Counted from the stretch's first letter, positions 6,942 to 15,822 are shown. The stretch is DNA of 64,000 nt from CAXXOK01 sp964640955 (GCA_964640955.1 CAZXJI010000013.1:28988-92987); one strand, 5' to 3'. Made by a program: numbers and translations. The notes: generated by a model from the letters alone, not told the origin.

Positions 6942-9074
6942 ATGCCTGTTATCATCGCCAAACACGCCGGTTTTTGCAGCGGCGTGCGTCGTGCGGTAGA
7001 CGAAACGATGAAAGCCGCCGCTGCGGAACGGGAGATCGTCACGGTCGGGGAACTGGTGCACAACCCCGAGGTGATCGACCGGCTCCAGGCCGCAGGGGTG
7101 CGCGCGGTCGCATCCCCCGCCGAAGCCGGGAGCGGCACGGCGATCATCCGCAGCCACGGCGTGGGGCCGGAGGTGTATCGGGCGCTTTCCGCCCGGGGGG
7201 TCAAGACCGTCGACCTGACGTGCCCGTTCGTCAAGCGCCTGCACGATATCGTCGCCGAATACAGCGAGGGCGGCGGGTCGGTAATCCTCGTAGGCAAGCG
7301 CGACCACCCCGAGGTGGTGGGCACCATCGGCTGGTGCCTGGGACCGGTATTCACCGTGTGCGATCCCGCCGAAGCCGAAGCCCTGCCCGACATGGAACGG
7401 GCGCTGACGGTCGCGCAGACCACCTTCCCCCATGAAGAGTGGGAAGCGATCCTCCCCGTGCTTCGCCGGAAGGTCAAAACGCTTACGGTGGAGGACACCA
7501 TCTGCACCGCGACGGTACTCAGGCAGAACGAGGCCAGGCAGCTGGCCGCGCGGGTGGACGCCATGCTGGTGGTGGGCGGGCTCAAGAGCGCCAACACCCG
7601 AAAGCTTTACGACACCTGCCGCCGCATCTGCAAGCGGACGTTATTGGTGGAGCGCGCGGCGGACATACCGCCGGGCTTTGCAGATATCCACACGGAATCC
7701 ATTGGAATCACCGCCGGTGCGAGCACGCCGGATTGGTCACTTAAGGAGGTTGTCACACGCATGACTGACAAGGAACAGTTGGATCAGCGGGTTTCCGGCG
7801 AGGAGGCGGACAAGAGCAGCTTTATGGCTGACGTGGAAGCCACTCTGGTCAAGATCAGACCCGGACAGTCGGTAACCGGCACGGTCGTCCAGATCACGGA
7901 CGACGAGGTTTGCGTCAATATCGGCTTCAAATCCGACGGCCTGATTAAGCGCGAAGACCTGGTTACGCAGGATGTGAAGATGGGCGACGAGATCGAGGTG
8001 GAAGTCGTCAAGGTCAACGACGGCGAGGGCAACGTGCTGCTGTCCCAGCGCAACATCCTCACGCGCAAGGCTTACGCTGTGCTTGTCGAGAAGTACGAAA
8101 AGGGCGAGTATGTCGAGGGCGTCGGCAAGGAGGTCGTCAAGGGCGGCCTGATTTGCAACGTCGACGGCATCCGCGCCTTCGTGCCTGCGTCGCAGCTCTC
8201 CAACCGCTACGTGGAAAAGATCGGCGAATTCGTAGGCCAGACGTTGAAACTCAAAATTATCGAGGTGGACGATCAGAAACGCCGCATCGTCGCCAGCCGC
8301 AAGGCCGTCCTCAAGGAGGAGGCCACCGCCCGCAAGGAAGAGATTTGGGGCACGCTGCACGAGGGCGACGTGATCAAGGGCATCGTGCGCCGGCTGACCG
8401 ATTTCGGCGCGTTCGTCGATATCGGCGGCGTGGACGGCCTGATCCACGTGACCGACCTGAGCTGGGCGCACGTCAAGCATCCGTCCGAGATCGTGCATCC
8501 CGACCAGGAAGTGGAAGTCAAAATTCTCAGCCTGGATCCCGAGCGCGAGCGCATCCAGCTTGGCCTCAAGCAGATGCAGCCCAAGCCGTGGGACCTGGCG
8601 CCGCAGAAGTATCCCGAGGGCTCGGTGGTCACCGGCAAGGTGGTCCGCATCACGACCTTCGGCGCCTTCGTGGAGCTGGAGCCGGGCGTGGACGGCCTGG
8701 TGCACATCAGCCAGTGCGCGCTGACCCGCATCAATAAGGTCGAGGACGCGGTGAACGTGGGCGACGTGGTGAACGTCAAAGTGCTGAGCATCGATCCCGA
8801 GGCCAAGCGCATCAGCCTGAGCATCCGCGCCCTGCTGGAGCAGGAGCGCAAGGAGGCCGCCGAAACCGCCGAGGAAGAGCCGAAGGTCGAAGACGGCGAG
8901 GAAGCCGTTGCGGTCGACATCCAGGCGATGGGCCAGCAGCTGGAGGAAGAGGCTCAGGCGGCCGAATCGGAAACGCCCGCCAAGGAAGCCGAACCCGCCG
9001 CGCAGGAAGCGCCCGCCGAGGAGCCCGCTCCCGCACAGGAAACTGCCGAGAGCGCCGAGGACGACAAGGAATAA
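6942..9074 (+). CDS. ispH: 4-hydroxy-3-methylbut-2-enyl diphosphate reductase fused to ribosomal protein S1
   Basis: A 710-residue fusion. Residues 1 to about 280 are IspH, the 4Fe-4S enzyme that makes IPP and DMAPP at the end of the MEP pathway; its three cluster Cys are Cys12 (GFCSGVRRAV), Cys94 (DLTCPFVK) and Cys188 (DTICTATVLRQ). From about 300 there are four S1 RNA-binding domains (the first begins IRPGQSVTGTVVQI; DFGAFVDIGGVDGLIHVTDLSW marks the third), then an acidic Ala/Glu/Pro-rich tail from about 650. The S1 part is a translation factor related to 30S protein S1 (RpsA). This fusion is known from Clostridia. A strong internal ribosome binding site and ATG at 7743-7763 lie exactly at the domain junction. 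Confidence 0.95.
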   Translation: MPVIIAKHAGFCSGVRRAVDETMKAAAAEREIVTVGELVHNPEVIDRLQAAGVRAVASPAEAGSGTAIIRSHGVGPEVYRALSARGVKTVDLTCPFVKRLHDIVAEYSEGGGSVILVGKRDHPEVVGTIGWCLGPVFTVCDPAEAEALPDMERALTVAQTTFPHEEWEAILPVLRRKVKTLTVEDTICTATVLRQNEARQLAARVDAMLVVGGLKSANTRKLYDTCRRICKRTLLVERAADIPPGFADIHTESIGITAGASTPDWSLKEVVTRMTDKEQLDQRVSGEEADKSSFMADVEATLVKIRPGQSVTGTVVQITDDEVCVNIGFKSDGLIKREDLVTQDVKMGDEIEVEVVKVNDGEGNVLLSQRNILTRKAYAVLVEKYEKGEYVEGVGKEVVKGGLICNVDGIRAFVPASQLSNRYVEKIGEFVGQTLKLKIIEVDDQKRRIVASRKAVLKEEATARKEEIWGTLHEGDVIKGIVRRLTDFGAFVDIGGVDGLIHVTDLSWAHVKHPSEIVHPDQEVEVKILSLDPERERIQLGLKQMQPKPWDLAPQKYPEGSVVTGKVVRITTFGAFVELEPGVDGLVHISQCALTRINKVEDAVNVGDVVNVKVLSIDPEAKRISLSIRALLEQERKEAAETAEEEPKVEDGEEAVAVDIQAMGQQLEEEAQAAESETPAKEAEPAAQEAPAEEPAPAQETAESAEDDKE
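7743..7763 (+). promoter_or_regulatory. Internal ribosome binding site and start at the IspH/S1 junction
   Basis: AAGGAGGT (7743-7750) is followed 11 bp later by an in-frame ATG (7761-7763, Met274 of the fusion). Initiation here would give a free 437-residue S1 protein. The coding sequence there reads SLKEVVTRMTDKEQ, so the site may be a relic of two once separate genes or a working second start. Confidence 0.6.
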
Positions 9075-9131
9075 CCGAATACCCACGGGCCTTTCCCAAA
9101 GCCCGAGCGCTGGGGATTGGACCCGGAAAAA

Positions 9132-9167
9132 CAGGACGGCACGCTGCCTTCGCAGCGTGCCGTCCTG
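9132..9167. terminator. Perfect 16-bp hairpin after ispH-rpsA
   Basis: CAGGACGGCACGCTGC (9132-9147) and its complement (9152-9167) flank a CTTC loop. There is no T-run on the plus strand; an AAAAA tract precedes it. It probably ends the ispH-rpsA transcript. Confidence 0.6.
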
Positions 9168-9190
9168 CCGTATCGGCGGGGCTCCCGCGC

Positions 9191-9219
9191 TTGCGGCCGG
9201 TGCCGGAACGTGTTACAAT
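9191..9219 (+). promoter_or_regulatory. Promoter of purC with overlapping palindrome
   Basis: TTGCGG (9191-9196), 17 bp, TACAAT (9214-9219). The palindrome GTTACA-A-TGTAAC (9212-9224) covers the -10 and could be a repressor site. Confidence 0.6.
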
Positions 9220-9296
9220 GTAACGGTATTGTAGAATAGTACCGGAAAGCCGGAGCGCTTTGGGTCGCGGGCCGGGCCCGCGGGAGGATGAGCAGC

Positions 9297-10031
9297 ATGA
9301 ACATCGGGGAAACGATCACCGAAGGCAAGGGTAAACGGGTCTACGCCACCGAAAACCCGGACGAAGCCGTGGTGTATTACAAGGACGAGGCCATCGCGTT
9401 CCACGGCCTCAAACGCGGCCGGATCATCGGCAAGGGGGAGATCAACAACCGCATCTGCGAGTACCTTTTTACGCTGCTGGCCAACGAGGGCGTGCCCAAC
9501 CATTTCATTCGCCGCATCGACGACCGAAGCTCGCTGGTGAAGCGCGTCGCCATCATCCCCGTGGTGGTGAAGGTGCGCAACATCGTCGCCGGGAGCCTGG
9601 CGCGGCGCATCGGCTACCCGGAAGGCACGAGGCTTAAAAACACGGTCGTCGAGTATTGCCTCAAGGATGCCGATCTGGACGACCCGCTGGTGAACCTCAC
9701 CCACATCACGGCCATGGAGCTGGCGACCGCAGACGAAATACGCCGCATGGAGCAGATCGCCCTGCGCGTGGACGACATCCTTACCGAGGTGCTTCGGGAA
9801 ATCAGCATCGAACTGATCGATTTTAAGCTGGAGTTCGGCCGCTTTCACGGGGAGATCCTCCTGTCGGATGAAATCTCCCCCGACACCTGCCGCTTCTGGG
9901 ACGCCAGTACCCACGAGCCGCTGGACATCGACCGTTTCCGCCACGATCTGGGCGACGTGGAGGACGCCTACCGCGAGGTGCTCCACCGCCTGACCGGCTG
10001 CGTATTCAAGAGCAACGAGGAGGACGCCTGA
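9297..10031 (+). CDS. purC: Phosphoribosylaminoimidazole-succinocarboxamide synthase (SAICAR synthetase)
   Basis: A 244-residue ATP-dependent ligase that joins CAIR and aspartate in de novo purine synthesis. The N-terminus EGKGKRVYAT is the family's ATP-binding start. VVKVRNIVAGSLARRIGYPEG and the later IELIDFKLEFGRFHGEILLSDEISPDTCRFWD are the two PurC signatures. Of two close ATG codons, 9297 is preferred: GGGAGG at 9282-9287 sits 9 bp away, whereas for 9288 it would be too close. No other pur gene is adjacent. The CapE-like gene begins 2 bp after its stop, with its ribosome binding site inside the purC end. Confidence 0.95.
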   Translation: MNIGETITEGKGKRVYATENPDEAVVYYKDEAIAFHGLKRGRIIGKGEINNRICEYLFTLLANEGVPNHFIRRIDDRSSLVKRVAIIPVVVKVRNIVAGSLARRIGYPEGTRLKNTVVEYCLKDADLDDPLVNLTHITAMELATADEIRRMEQIALRVDDILTEVLREISIELIDFKLEFGRFHGEILLSDEISPDTCRFWDASTHEPLDIDRFRHDLGDVEDAYREVLHRLTGCVFKSNEEDA

Positions 10032-10032
10032 C

Positions 10033-11052
10033 ATGTTTAACGGCAAGACCCTGCTGATCACCGGGGGTACGGGCTCGTTCGGCGAAGCGGTGCTGAACCG
10101 CTTTCTGCATACGGATATTCGGGAGATCCGCGTTTTCAGCCGCGACGAGAAAAAGCAGGACGACATGCGCCACCGCTACCTGAGCGACAAAATCAAGTAC
10201 TACATCGGCGACGTGCGGGACAGGGATTCGATCGCCGGAGCGATATACGGCGTGGATTACCTGTTTCACGCCGCCGCTCTCAAGGAAGTGCCTTCCTGCG
10301 AGTTTTTCCCGCTGGAGGCGGTCAAAACCAACGTGCTGGGCACGGAGAACGTGCTGTCGGCCGCCATCGAGGCGGGAGTGAAGAAGGTCATCTGCCTGTC
10401 GACCGACAAGGCGGCCTACCCCGTGAACGCCATGGGCACCTCCAAGGCCATGATGGAAAAGGTGTTCGTAGCCAAATCCCGCACCGTTTCCCCGGAAAAG
10501 ACGCTTATCTGCGGCACGCGCTACGGAAACGTGATGTGCTCCCGCGGCTCGGTGATCCCGCTGTTTATCAGCCAGATCAAGGCGGGCAAGCCCCTGACCG
10601 TGACCGATCCGAATATGACGCGCTTCATCATGAGCCTGGAGGAGGCGGTGGAGCTGGTGCTGTTCGCCTTCGAGCACGCCCAGACCGGCGATATTCTGGT
10701 CAAGAAGGCCCCGGCCTGCAGCGTGGGCGTACTGGCGGAGGCGGTCCGGCGCGTGTTTTGCTCCGACGCACCCGTGCGCGTCATCGGCATCCGCCACGGG
10801 GAGAAAATGTACGAAACGCTCCTGACCAACGAGGAATGCGTGCACGCGATCGACATGGGCGACTTCTACCGCGTGCCCGCCGACAGCCGCGACCTGAATT
10901 ACGACAAGTATTTCGTCCAGGGCGAGGTGGAGCGCAACACCCTTACGGAGTTCAACAGCAGCAACACCAAGCTGCTGACCGTGGAGCAGGTGATGGAGAA
11001 GCTCACGGCGCTTGCGTACATCCAAAAAGAACTGGAAGGCTGGAGGGGATAG
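10033..11052 (+). CDS. Nucleotide-sugar dehydratase/epimerase, CapE/WbjB/FlaA1 type
   Basis: A 339-residue extended SDR enzyme. GGTGSFGEAV near residue 11 binds NAD(P). The stretch IRVFSRDEKKQDDMRHRY and the sugar-site segment AAALKEVPSCEFFPLEAVKT are typical of UDP-GlcNAc 4,6-dehydratases (inverting) that begin L-fucosamine and pseudaminic-type sugar synthesis. The usual Tyr of YxxxK is replaced: the motif reads MGTSKAMMEK near 138, and LSTDKAAYP precedes it, as in the CapE/FlaA1 subfamily with its Asp/Lys catalysis. It belongs to glycan synthesis with rfbAB, wecB and the aminotransferase, although these are scattered. The exact product is not certain. Confidence 0.85.
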   Translation: MFNGKTLLITGGTGSFGEAVLNRFLHTDIREIRVFSRDEKKQDDMRHRYLSDKIKYYIGDVRDRDSIAGAIYGVDYLFHAAALKEVPSCEFFPLEAVKTNVLGTENVLSAAIEAGVKKVICLSTDKAAYPVNAMGTSKAMMEKVFVAKSRTVSPEKTLICGTRYGNVMCSRGSVIPLFISQIKAGKPLTVTDPNMTRFIMSLEEAVELVLFAFEHAQTGDILVKKAPACSVGVLAEAVRRVFCSDAPVRVIGIRHGEKMYETLLTNEECVHAIDMGDFYRVPADSRDLNYDKYFVQGEVERNTLTEFNSSNTKLLTVEQVMEKLTALAYIQKELEGWRG

Positions 11053-11053
11053 C

Positions 11054-11833
11054 GTGGGCATTTCCCGCGTTGCGTCGCCATCGTCCGTCGCGCCTCTGTT
11101 CGTCGGTTTCGACGATACGCTCGTGCATTCGGCGCTGGAAGGGCACATGGGGGAGATCGTCGCCGACGACGCCCGCACGGCGGCGCGGATTACCGTGGGG
11201 GATTTTGCGCTCCTCGCGGGAAACGCCGCTTCGCCGGACGCCGCCGCGCTGGCGCGGCACCTGCCGGAGGGATACGGCGGGGACGCGCTGCTGCTGACGC
11301 CGCCCAACGCCGCCTGGCGCGCAGTGATTGAAAAGGCGTGGGGCGACCGGGCCGTGCCGGGCGAACGCTACGCCCTGCGCAAGGATATCGACCGTTTCGA
11401 TTCCAAAAGGCTTGCGGTGTACGCGGGCGCGCTGCCGCCGGGCGTGAGGCTCCGGCCGATCGACGGAGCGCTGTACCGCAAGGCGCTTCAGGCGGACTGG
11501 TCGCGCGATTTCGTCAGCCTGTTCGCGGACGAAGGCGACTTTCTCGCCCGCGGGCTGGGCATCATGGCGCTGGAGGGGGAGGAACCGGTCGCCGGCGCCT
11601 CGTCCTACGCGGTGTTTGACGGCGGCATCGAGATCGAGGTGGACACGCGCGCCGACCGCCGCAGGCAGGGGCTGGCGACGGCCTGTGCGGCGGAGCTGAT
11701 GCTTGCGTGCTTCCGGCGCGGCTGGCGCCCCGGCTGGGACGCGGCCAACCGCGCGTCGCTCGCGCTGGCGGAGAAGCTCGGCTATGTGTTCGACCGGGCC
11801 TATCCCATTCTCGAGGTCGGGTTTCGCCCCTGA
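11054..11833 (+). CDS. GNAT-family acetyltransferase
   Basis: A 259-residue protein. The C-terminal third has the acetyl-CoA-binding fold: EIEVDTRADRRRQGLATAC near residue 195, with the R-R-x-G-L-A loop, then NRASLALAEKLGYVFDRAY. The N-terminal half is divergent and resembles the two-part GNAT proteins of Bacillota. GTG is taken as start because GGAGGGGAT precedes it and the gene then begins just after the CapE-like stop. Its substrate is unknown. Position behind a sugar dehydratase allows, but does not show, a role in sugar N-acetylation. A good terminator follows. Confidence 0.8.
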   Translation: MGISRVASPSSVAPLFVGFDDTLVHSALEGHMGEIVADDARTAARITVGDFALLAGNAASPDAAALARHLPEGYGGDALLLTPPNAAWRAVIEKAWGDRAVPGERYALRKDIDRFDSKRLAVYAGALPPGVRLRPIDGALYRKALQADWSRDFVSLFADEGDFLARGLGIMALEGEEPVAGASSYAVFDGGIEIEVDTRADRRRQGLATACAAELMLACFRRGWRPGWDAANRASLALAEKLGYVFDRAYPILEVGFRP

Positions 11834-11863
11834 GAATCCCCGGCGGCCCGTCCGCCGCACCGA

Positions 11864-11901
11864 CGATGCAAAGGCGCATGGCTATGGCTTTGCGTCTTTT
11901 T
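11864..11901 (+). terminator. Rho-independent terminator after the purC-capE-GNAT genes
   Basis: GATGCAAAGGC (11864-11874) pairs with the GCTTTGCGTC arm ending at 11896, then TTTTT (11897-11901). The remaining gap to 12079 is AT-richer. It holds a good-looking AAAGGAGG near 11981 with no frame after it, and no clear promoter. Confidence 0.8.
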
Positions 11902-12079
11902 GCTGGCTTTCCCGGGCCGCGCGGAAAAACAGCGGAAATACGATGAAAATTGTCAAATAACTAACAGACAGGCAGGAATAAAGGAGGCAACTGTAGAACA
12001 GGACGAAACGGGAAAGAATTGAGATTTTTCAATCCTGACCGAGAATGAACTGATTTAACCCGATGGAAGGAGAACGGAA

Positions 12080-13552
12080 ATGCTGAACTCTCAAGACCTT
12101 ACCAAGGTGCAGGCGCTTCGCGACGCTCTGAACGAGGGCGACGAGAAGCGCCTCAAAGCGCAGCGCGACGCCGGCAAGCTGACCGCGCGCGAGCGCATTG
12201 CCAAACTTGTGGACGCAGGCAGCTTTGTGGAGCTGTTTGCGCTGGTGAGCGAAAACGGCGGCGCGGCGGGCGTGGTAACCGGGTATGCAACCCTTCAGGA
12301 TCGGCCGGTTTATCTCTTCGCGCAGGACTTTACGGTCCACGGCGGCGCGATGGGAAAGCTGCAGGCCCAGAAAATTAATAAAACGCTGGATATGGCGCTT
12401 AAAACCGGCGCGCCCGTGCTCGCGCTGTGCGACAGCGCCGGCGTCCGGCTGGACGAGGGCGCGGACGCGATGAACGCCTACGCCGAGATTTACCGCAACA
12501 TGGCGCGTCTGAGCGGCGTTTGCCCCATGGTCGCGGTGGTGCTGGGCCCCTGCATCGGCGGCGCGGCGCTGATCGCGCAGCTGGCGGACGTGAGCATCAT
12601 GGCGAAGAACGTCGGTTCCATGATGGTTTTCGGCCCGCAGGTGCTGGCCGCCATGAACGGCATGGACGTGAAAATCGAGAAGCTCGGCGGTGCGGACATG
12701 ATGGCCGCGCAGGGCGCCTGCTCGCTGGTGGCCGAGGATGAGGAGGGCGCGCTGGCGATGGCGGCGCAGACCCTTTCGCTTTTGCCCGGCTGCAACGCGG
12801 AGGATGCGGAGCTGACCGAGGGCGACGATATGAACCGCCTGCTTTCCGTCGCCGATCCGGACGACGTGACGGCGCTGCTTTCCCAGCTTTTCGACGCGTG
12901 CACGATGCTGGAAATGAAGGCCGCTTACGAACCCGGCGTGCGCACCGCCATGGGCCGCGTCGCGGGCCGCTCGGTGGGCGTGGTGGCGACCGCCGCGGGC
13001 ACGCTTTCCGCGGGTGCCCTGCAGAAGGCCGCGCGGTTCGTGCATTTTATGGATTGCTTCAACCTCCCCGTCGTAAGCCTGGTCAACACCGACGGCGTGA
13101 AGGTGGACAAGCTCGATAACCAGAGCTGGCTGATGAACGCGCAGAGCCAGCTGCTATACGCCTACGCCACCGCGACCGTGCCCAAGCTGTGCGTGGTCAC
13201 CGGCAAGGCGATCGGGCAGGCGTACGTCGCCATGGGCGGCAAGGCGAACGCGGACGTGACCTACGCCTGGCCGGGCGCGGTGATCAGCGCGCTGACGCCC
13301 GAGGCGGCCGTGGCGGTGCTGTATCAGGACGAGGTGAAGGCCGACAAGGCTTCGCCCGCCGACGCGCGCGCGAAATATGCCCAGGAATATATTGATTCCG
13401 TCGCCGGCGCGGTGAACGCCGCGCAGGGCGGCCTGGTGGACGACGTGATCGACCCCGCCCAGACGCGCAAGCTGCTGGCTGCCGCGCTGGAGATGCTGGT
13501 GAGCAAGCGCGACAGCAACCCCGCCAAAAAACACGGCAACATGCCCCTGTAA
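12080..13552 (+). CDS. Carboxyltransferase subunit of a biotin-dependent acyl-CoA decarboxylase/carboxylase
   Basis: A 490-residue protein of the MmdA/AccD/PccB carboxyltransferase fold, two crotonase-like halves. GKLTARERIAKLVDAGSFVEL near residue 33 is the entry signature. AQDFTVHGGAMGKLQAQKI and LALCDSAGVRLDEGADAM form the CoA/biotin pocket, and GPCIGGAALIAQLAD the first oxyanion hole. The C-half has VSLVNTDGVKV and GQAYVAMGGKANAD. It moves carboxylate between an acyl-CoA and carrier biotin. It is shorter and more divergent than typical MmdA (about 510), so the acyl-CoA is not certain. It heads an operon with oadG-, biotin carrier-, oadB- and oadA-like genes. Confidence 0.85.
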   Translation: MLNSQDLTKVQALRDALNEGDEKRLKAQRDAGKLTARERIAKLVDAGSFVELFALVSENGGAAGVVTGYATLQDRPVYLFAQDFTVHGGAMGKLQAQKINKTLDMALKTGAPVLALCDSAGVRLDEGADAMNAYAEIYRNMARLSGVCPMVAVVLGPCIGGAALIAQLADVSIMAKNVGSMMVFGPQVLAAMNGMDVKIEKLGGADMMAAQGACSLVAEDEEGALAMAAQTLSLLPGCNAEDAELTEGDDMNRLLSVADPDDVTALLSQLFDACTMLEMKAAYEPGVRTAMGRVAGRSVGVVATAAGTLSAGALQKAARFVHFMDCFNLPVVSLVNTDGVKVDKLDNQSWLMNAQSQLLYAYATATVPKLCVVTGKAIGQAYVAMGGKANADVTYAWPGAVISALTPEAAVAVLYQDEVKADKASPADARAKYAQEYIDSVAGAVNAAQGGLVDDVIDPAQTRKLLAAALEMLVSKRDSNPAKKHGNMPL

Positions 13553-13572
13553 CCGCGAAAGGAAGGAAAACG

Positions 13573-13932
13573 ATGAACGAATTGTTATTCGGCCTTTCCG
13601 TCGCCGCGGTGGGCATTCTGGTCGTCTTTGCGGGCCTTGTGCTGCTGATTTACTGCATCAAGCTGATCACGTACATTTCCAACTCGCTGGAGAAGAAAAA
13701 CGCAGAGCCGGCTCCCAAGGCGACGCCCGCACCGGCGCCCCGCATCAGCGTGCCCGCACCCGCGCAGGCGGCCCTGGGCATCGCGCCCGAGACCATCGCC
13801 GCCATCACCGCGGCGATCGCCGCCGTCTGGGAAGGGGAAAGCGGCTTTATCGTGCGCCGCGTGCGCCGCATCCACAACGCCGCCGCCTGGAACGTTGCCG
13901 GGCGCGAGGATCAGGTATACAGCCGCATGTAG
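13573..13932 (+). CDS. OadG-like small membrane subunit of the decarboxylase pump
   Basis: A 119-residue protein with one N-terminal membrane helix (residues 5-30), a Pro/Ala-rich linker (46-68), and a C-terminal tail. This is the plan of the gamma/delta subunits (OadG, MmdD) that tie the carboxyltransferase to the membrane subunit. GAAAGGAAGG lies just before the ATG. The tail reads IHNAAAWNVAGREDQVYSRM, resembling the conserved W-x-x-x-G-R end of the family. It lies 20 bp behind the carboxyltransferase gene. Sequence conservation is low in this family, so the call leans on layout and neighbours. Confidence 0.8.
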   Translation: MNELLFGLSVAAVGILVVFAGLVLLIYCIKLITYISNSLEKKNAEPAPKATPAPAPRISVPAPAQAALGIAPETIAAITAAIAAVWEGESGFIVRRVRRIHNAAAWNVAGREDQVYSRM

Positions 13933-14041
13933 CCTCCGCGGCGCGCGGGCGGCGGCAGGCAGCCGCGATCGGCCCGCGCGAACCCCAAAATATCATTGAG
14001 CATTATCCACACCGGTAAAATAGTGAAGGAGGACATCCCCT

Positions 14042-14434
14042 ATGCGTCAATTCAACATTACCGTCAACGGCATCGGATATCAGGTTTCCGTGGAAGAAGT
14101 CGCCGCCGGCGCCGCCGCGCCCGTCGTGGCCGCGGCGCCTGTCGCCGCCCCCGCCCCCGTGGCGGCCGCTCCCGCTCCCGTCGCCCCCGCTGCCGCCCCC
14201 GCCGCCGCGAGCGTCGAGGAGGGCATTAAAATCAGCTCGCCCATGCCCGGCACCATTCTGGACGTGAAGTGCAAGGACGGCGACGCCGTGAAGAAGGGCG
14301 ACGTTTTGCTGATTCTGGAAGCCATGAAGATGGAAAACGAGATTGTCGCCCCGTCCGACGGGACGATTAAGCAGGTCGTGGTTGCCAAGGGCGCTTCCGT
14401 CAACAGCGGTGACGTGATGGTCGTTATCGGCTGA
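14042..14434 (+). CDS. Biotin carboxyl carrier subunit
   Basis: A 130-residue protein. A short N-terminal strand is followed by an Ala/Pro-rich flexible linker (about 21-57) and a biotinyl domain. The biotin-accepting Lys96 sits in EAMKMENEI, with the usual SPMPGTI entry at about 66-72. The linker lets the biotin swing between carboxyltransferase and membrane pump. It is the only carrier in the operon and must therefore serve both carboxyltransferases if both are active. AAGGAGG precedes the ATG. Confidence 0.95.
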   Translation: MRQFNITVNGIGYQVSVEEVAAGAAAPVVAAAPVAAPAPVAAAPAPVAPAAAPAAASVEEGIKISSPMPGTILDVKCKDGDAVKKGDVLLILEAMKMENEIVAPSDGTIKQVVVAKGASVNSGDVMVVIG

Positions 14435-14583
14435 AGCGACCGCTCTCCAAGGTGACCGCGTCCGTGCGCCCGCACGCCGGCGGCCTTTCCGCTGCGGCAT
14501 ACCCGGCAGCCTGCCGCCGCGTATGTGCGCCCGGCCGGACAAGCGGTCATCAGGATTAAACAAGAAGGAGTTGATGGACGACC

Positions 14584-15822
14584 ATGGAGAGCATTAATGT
14601 TGGCGAAAGCTTGCGCAAGCTGGCGGAATCCTCCGGCATCGCGGGGCTGGCAAGTACGCCGCTGAACCTGGTGATGCTTGTGATCGCCTGCGTGCTGATC
14701 TATCTGGCGATCGTGAAAAAATACGAACCCCTGCTGCTATTGCCCATCGCGTTCGGCATGCTGCTGGCAAACCTGCCCATGGCGGGGCTGATGGACGGCC
14801 CGACGTACGAGTACTTCAACGAGTCCGTACACCTGGGCAAAAGCGGCGTGCCCGTCTATCTGGCGGACGGGTCGCTGGTTTACCAGTACGTTAAGCAGAC
14901 CGGCGGCCTGCTGTACTACCTCTACCAGGGCGTGAAGCTGGGCATCTATCCCCCGCTGATTTTCCTGGGCGTGGGCGCGATGACCGACTTCGGTCCCCTG
15001 ATTGCCAACCCCAAGAGCCTGCTGCTGGGCGCCGCGGCGCAGATCGGCATCTTCGTAACGTTCATCGGCGCGCAGCTTCTGGGCTTCACGGCCGCTGAAA
15101 GCAGCTCCATCGGCATCATCGGCGGCGCGGACGGCCCCACCGCCATCTACCTGACCGGCAAGCTGGCGCCCCATCTGCTGGGCCCCATCGCCGTGGCCGC
15201 GTACAGCTACATGGCGCTCGTGCCCGTCATTCAGCCGCCTATCATGCGCGCACTGACCACCCGGAAGGAACGCGCCATCGTCATGGAGCAGCTTCGCCCC
15301 GTCTCCAAACGGGAGAAGATTTTCTTCCCCATCGCGGTGACGATCATCGTAAGCCTGCTGCTGCCCTCGGCCGCTCCGCTGATCGGCATGCTGATGCTGG
15401 GTAACCTGTTCAGGGAAAGCGGCGTGGTCGACCGATTGAATAAGACGTCGCAGAACGAACTGAACAACATCGTCGTCATCTTCCTGGGCGTAACCGTCGG
15501 CGCTACGGCCAGCGCGGAAACCTTCCTCAACTGGAAGACGCTTGGCATTCTGGTGTTGGGCGTCGTGGCGTTCAGCTGCGGCACCGCCGGCGGCGTGCTG
15601 CTGGCCAAGCTGATGAACAAGCTGTCCGGCGGCAAGATCAACCCGCTCATCGGCTCCGCGGGCGTATCCGCCGTGCCCATGGCGGCGCGCGTCAGCCAGG
15701 TGGAAGGCCAGAAAGCCAACCCGAGCAACTTCCTGCTGATGCACGCGATGGGCCCCAACGTGGCGGGCGTCATCGGTTCCGCGATCGCGGCGGGCATCCT
15801 GCTGAGCATGTTCGGCGCGTAA
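14584..15822 (+). CDS. oadB: Sodium-translocating decarboxylase membrane (beta) subunit
   Basis: A 412-residue membrane protein with about nine to ten hydrophobic segments. LIFLGVGAMTDFGPLIANPK near residue 137 and the region ESSSIGIIGGADGPTAIYL near 178 contain the conserved Asp and Ser residues of the OadB/GcdB/MmdB sodium path. GSAGVSAVPMAARVSQ and NFLLMHAMGPNVAGVIGSAIAAG mark the C-terminal half. It decarboxylates carboxybiotin and exports Na+. An AAGAAGGAG site sits 13 bp before the ATG. The 149-bp gap before it has no gene. Confidence 0.94.
   Translation: MESINVGESLRKLAESSGIAGLASTPLNLVMLVIACVLIYLAIVKKYEPLLLLPIAFGMLLANLPMAGLMDGPTYEYFNESVHLGKSGVPVYLADGSLVYQYVKQTGGLLYYLYQGVKLGIYPPLIFLGVGAMTDFGPLIANPKSLLLGAAAQIGIFVTFIGAQLLGFTAAESSSIGIIGGADGPTAIYLTGKLAPHLLGPIAVAAYSYMALVPVIQPPIMRALTTRKERAIVMEQLRPVSKREKIFFPIAVTIIVSLLLPSAAPLIGMLMLGNLFRESGVVDRLNKTSQNELNNIVVIFLGVTVGATASAETFLNWKTLGILVLGVVAFSCGTAGGVLLAKLMNKLSGGKINPLIGSAGVSAVPMAARVSQVEGQKANPSNFLLMHAMGPNVAGVIGSAIAAGILLSMFGA

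Noticed and set aside
11976..12000. AAAGGAGG ribosome-site-like sequence before the decarboxylase operon
   Set aside because: No start codon at a proper distance opens a frame of useful length; the true start at 12080 has its own GGAAGGAG.
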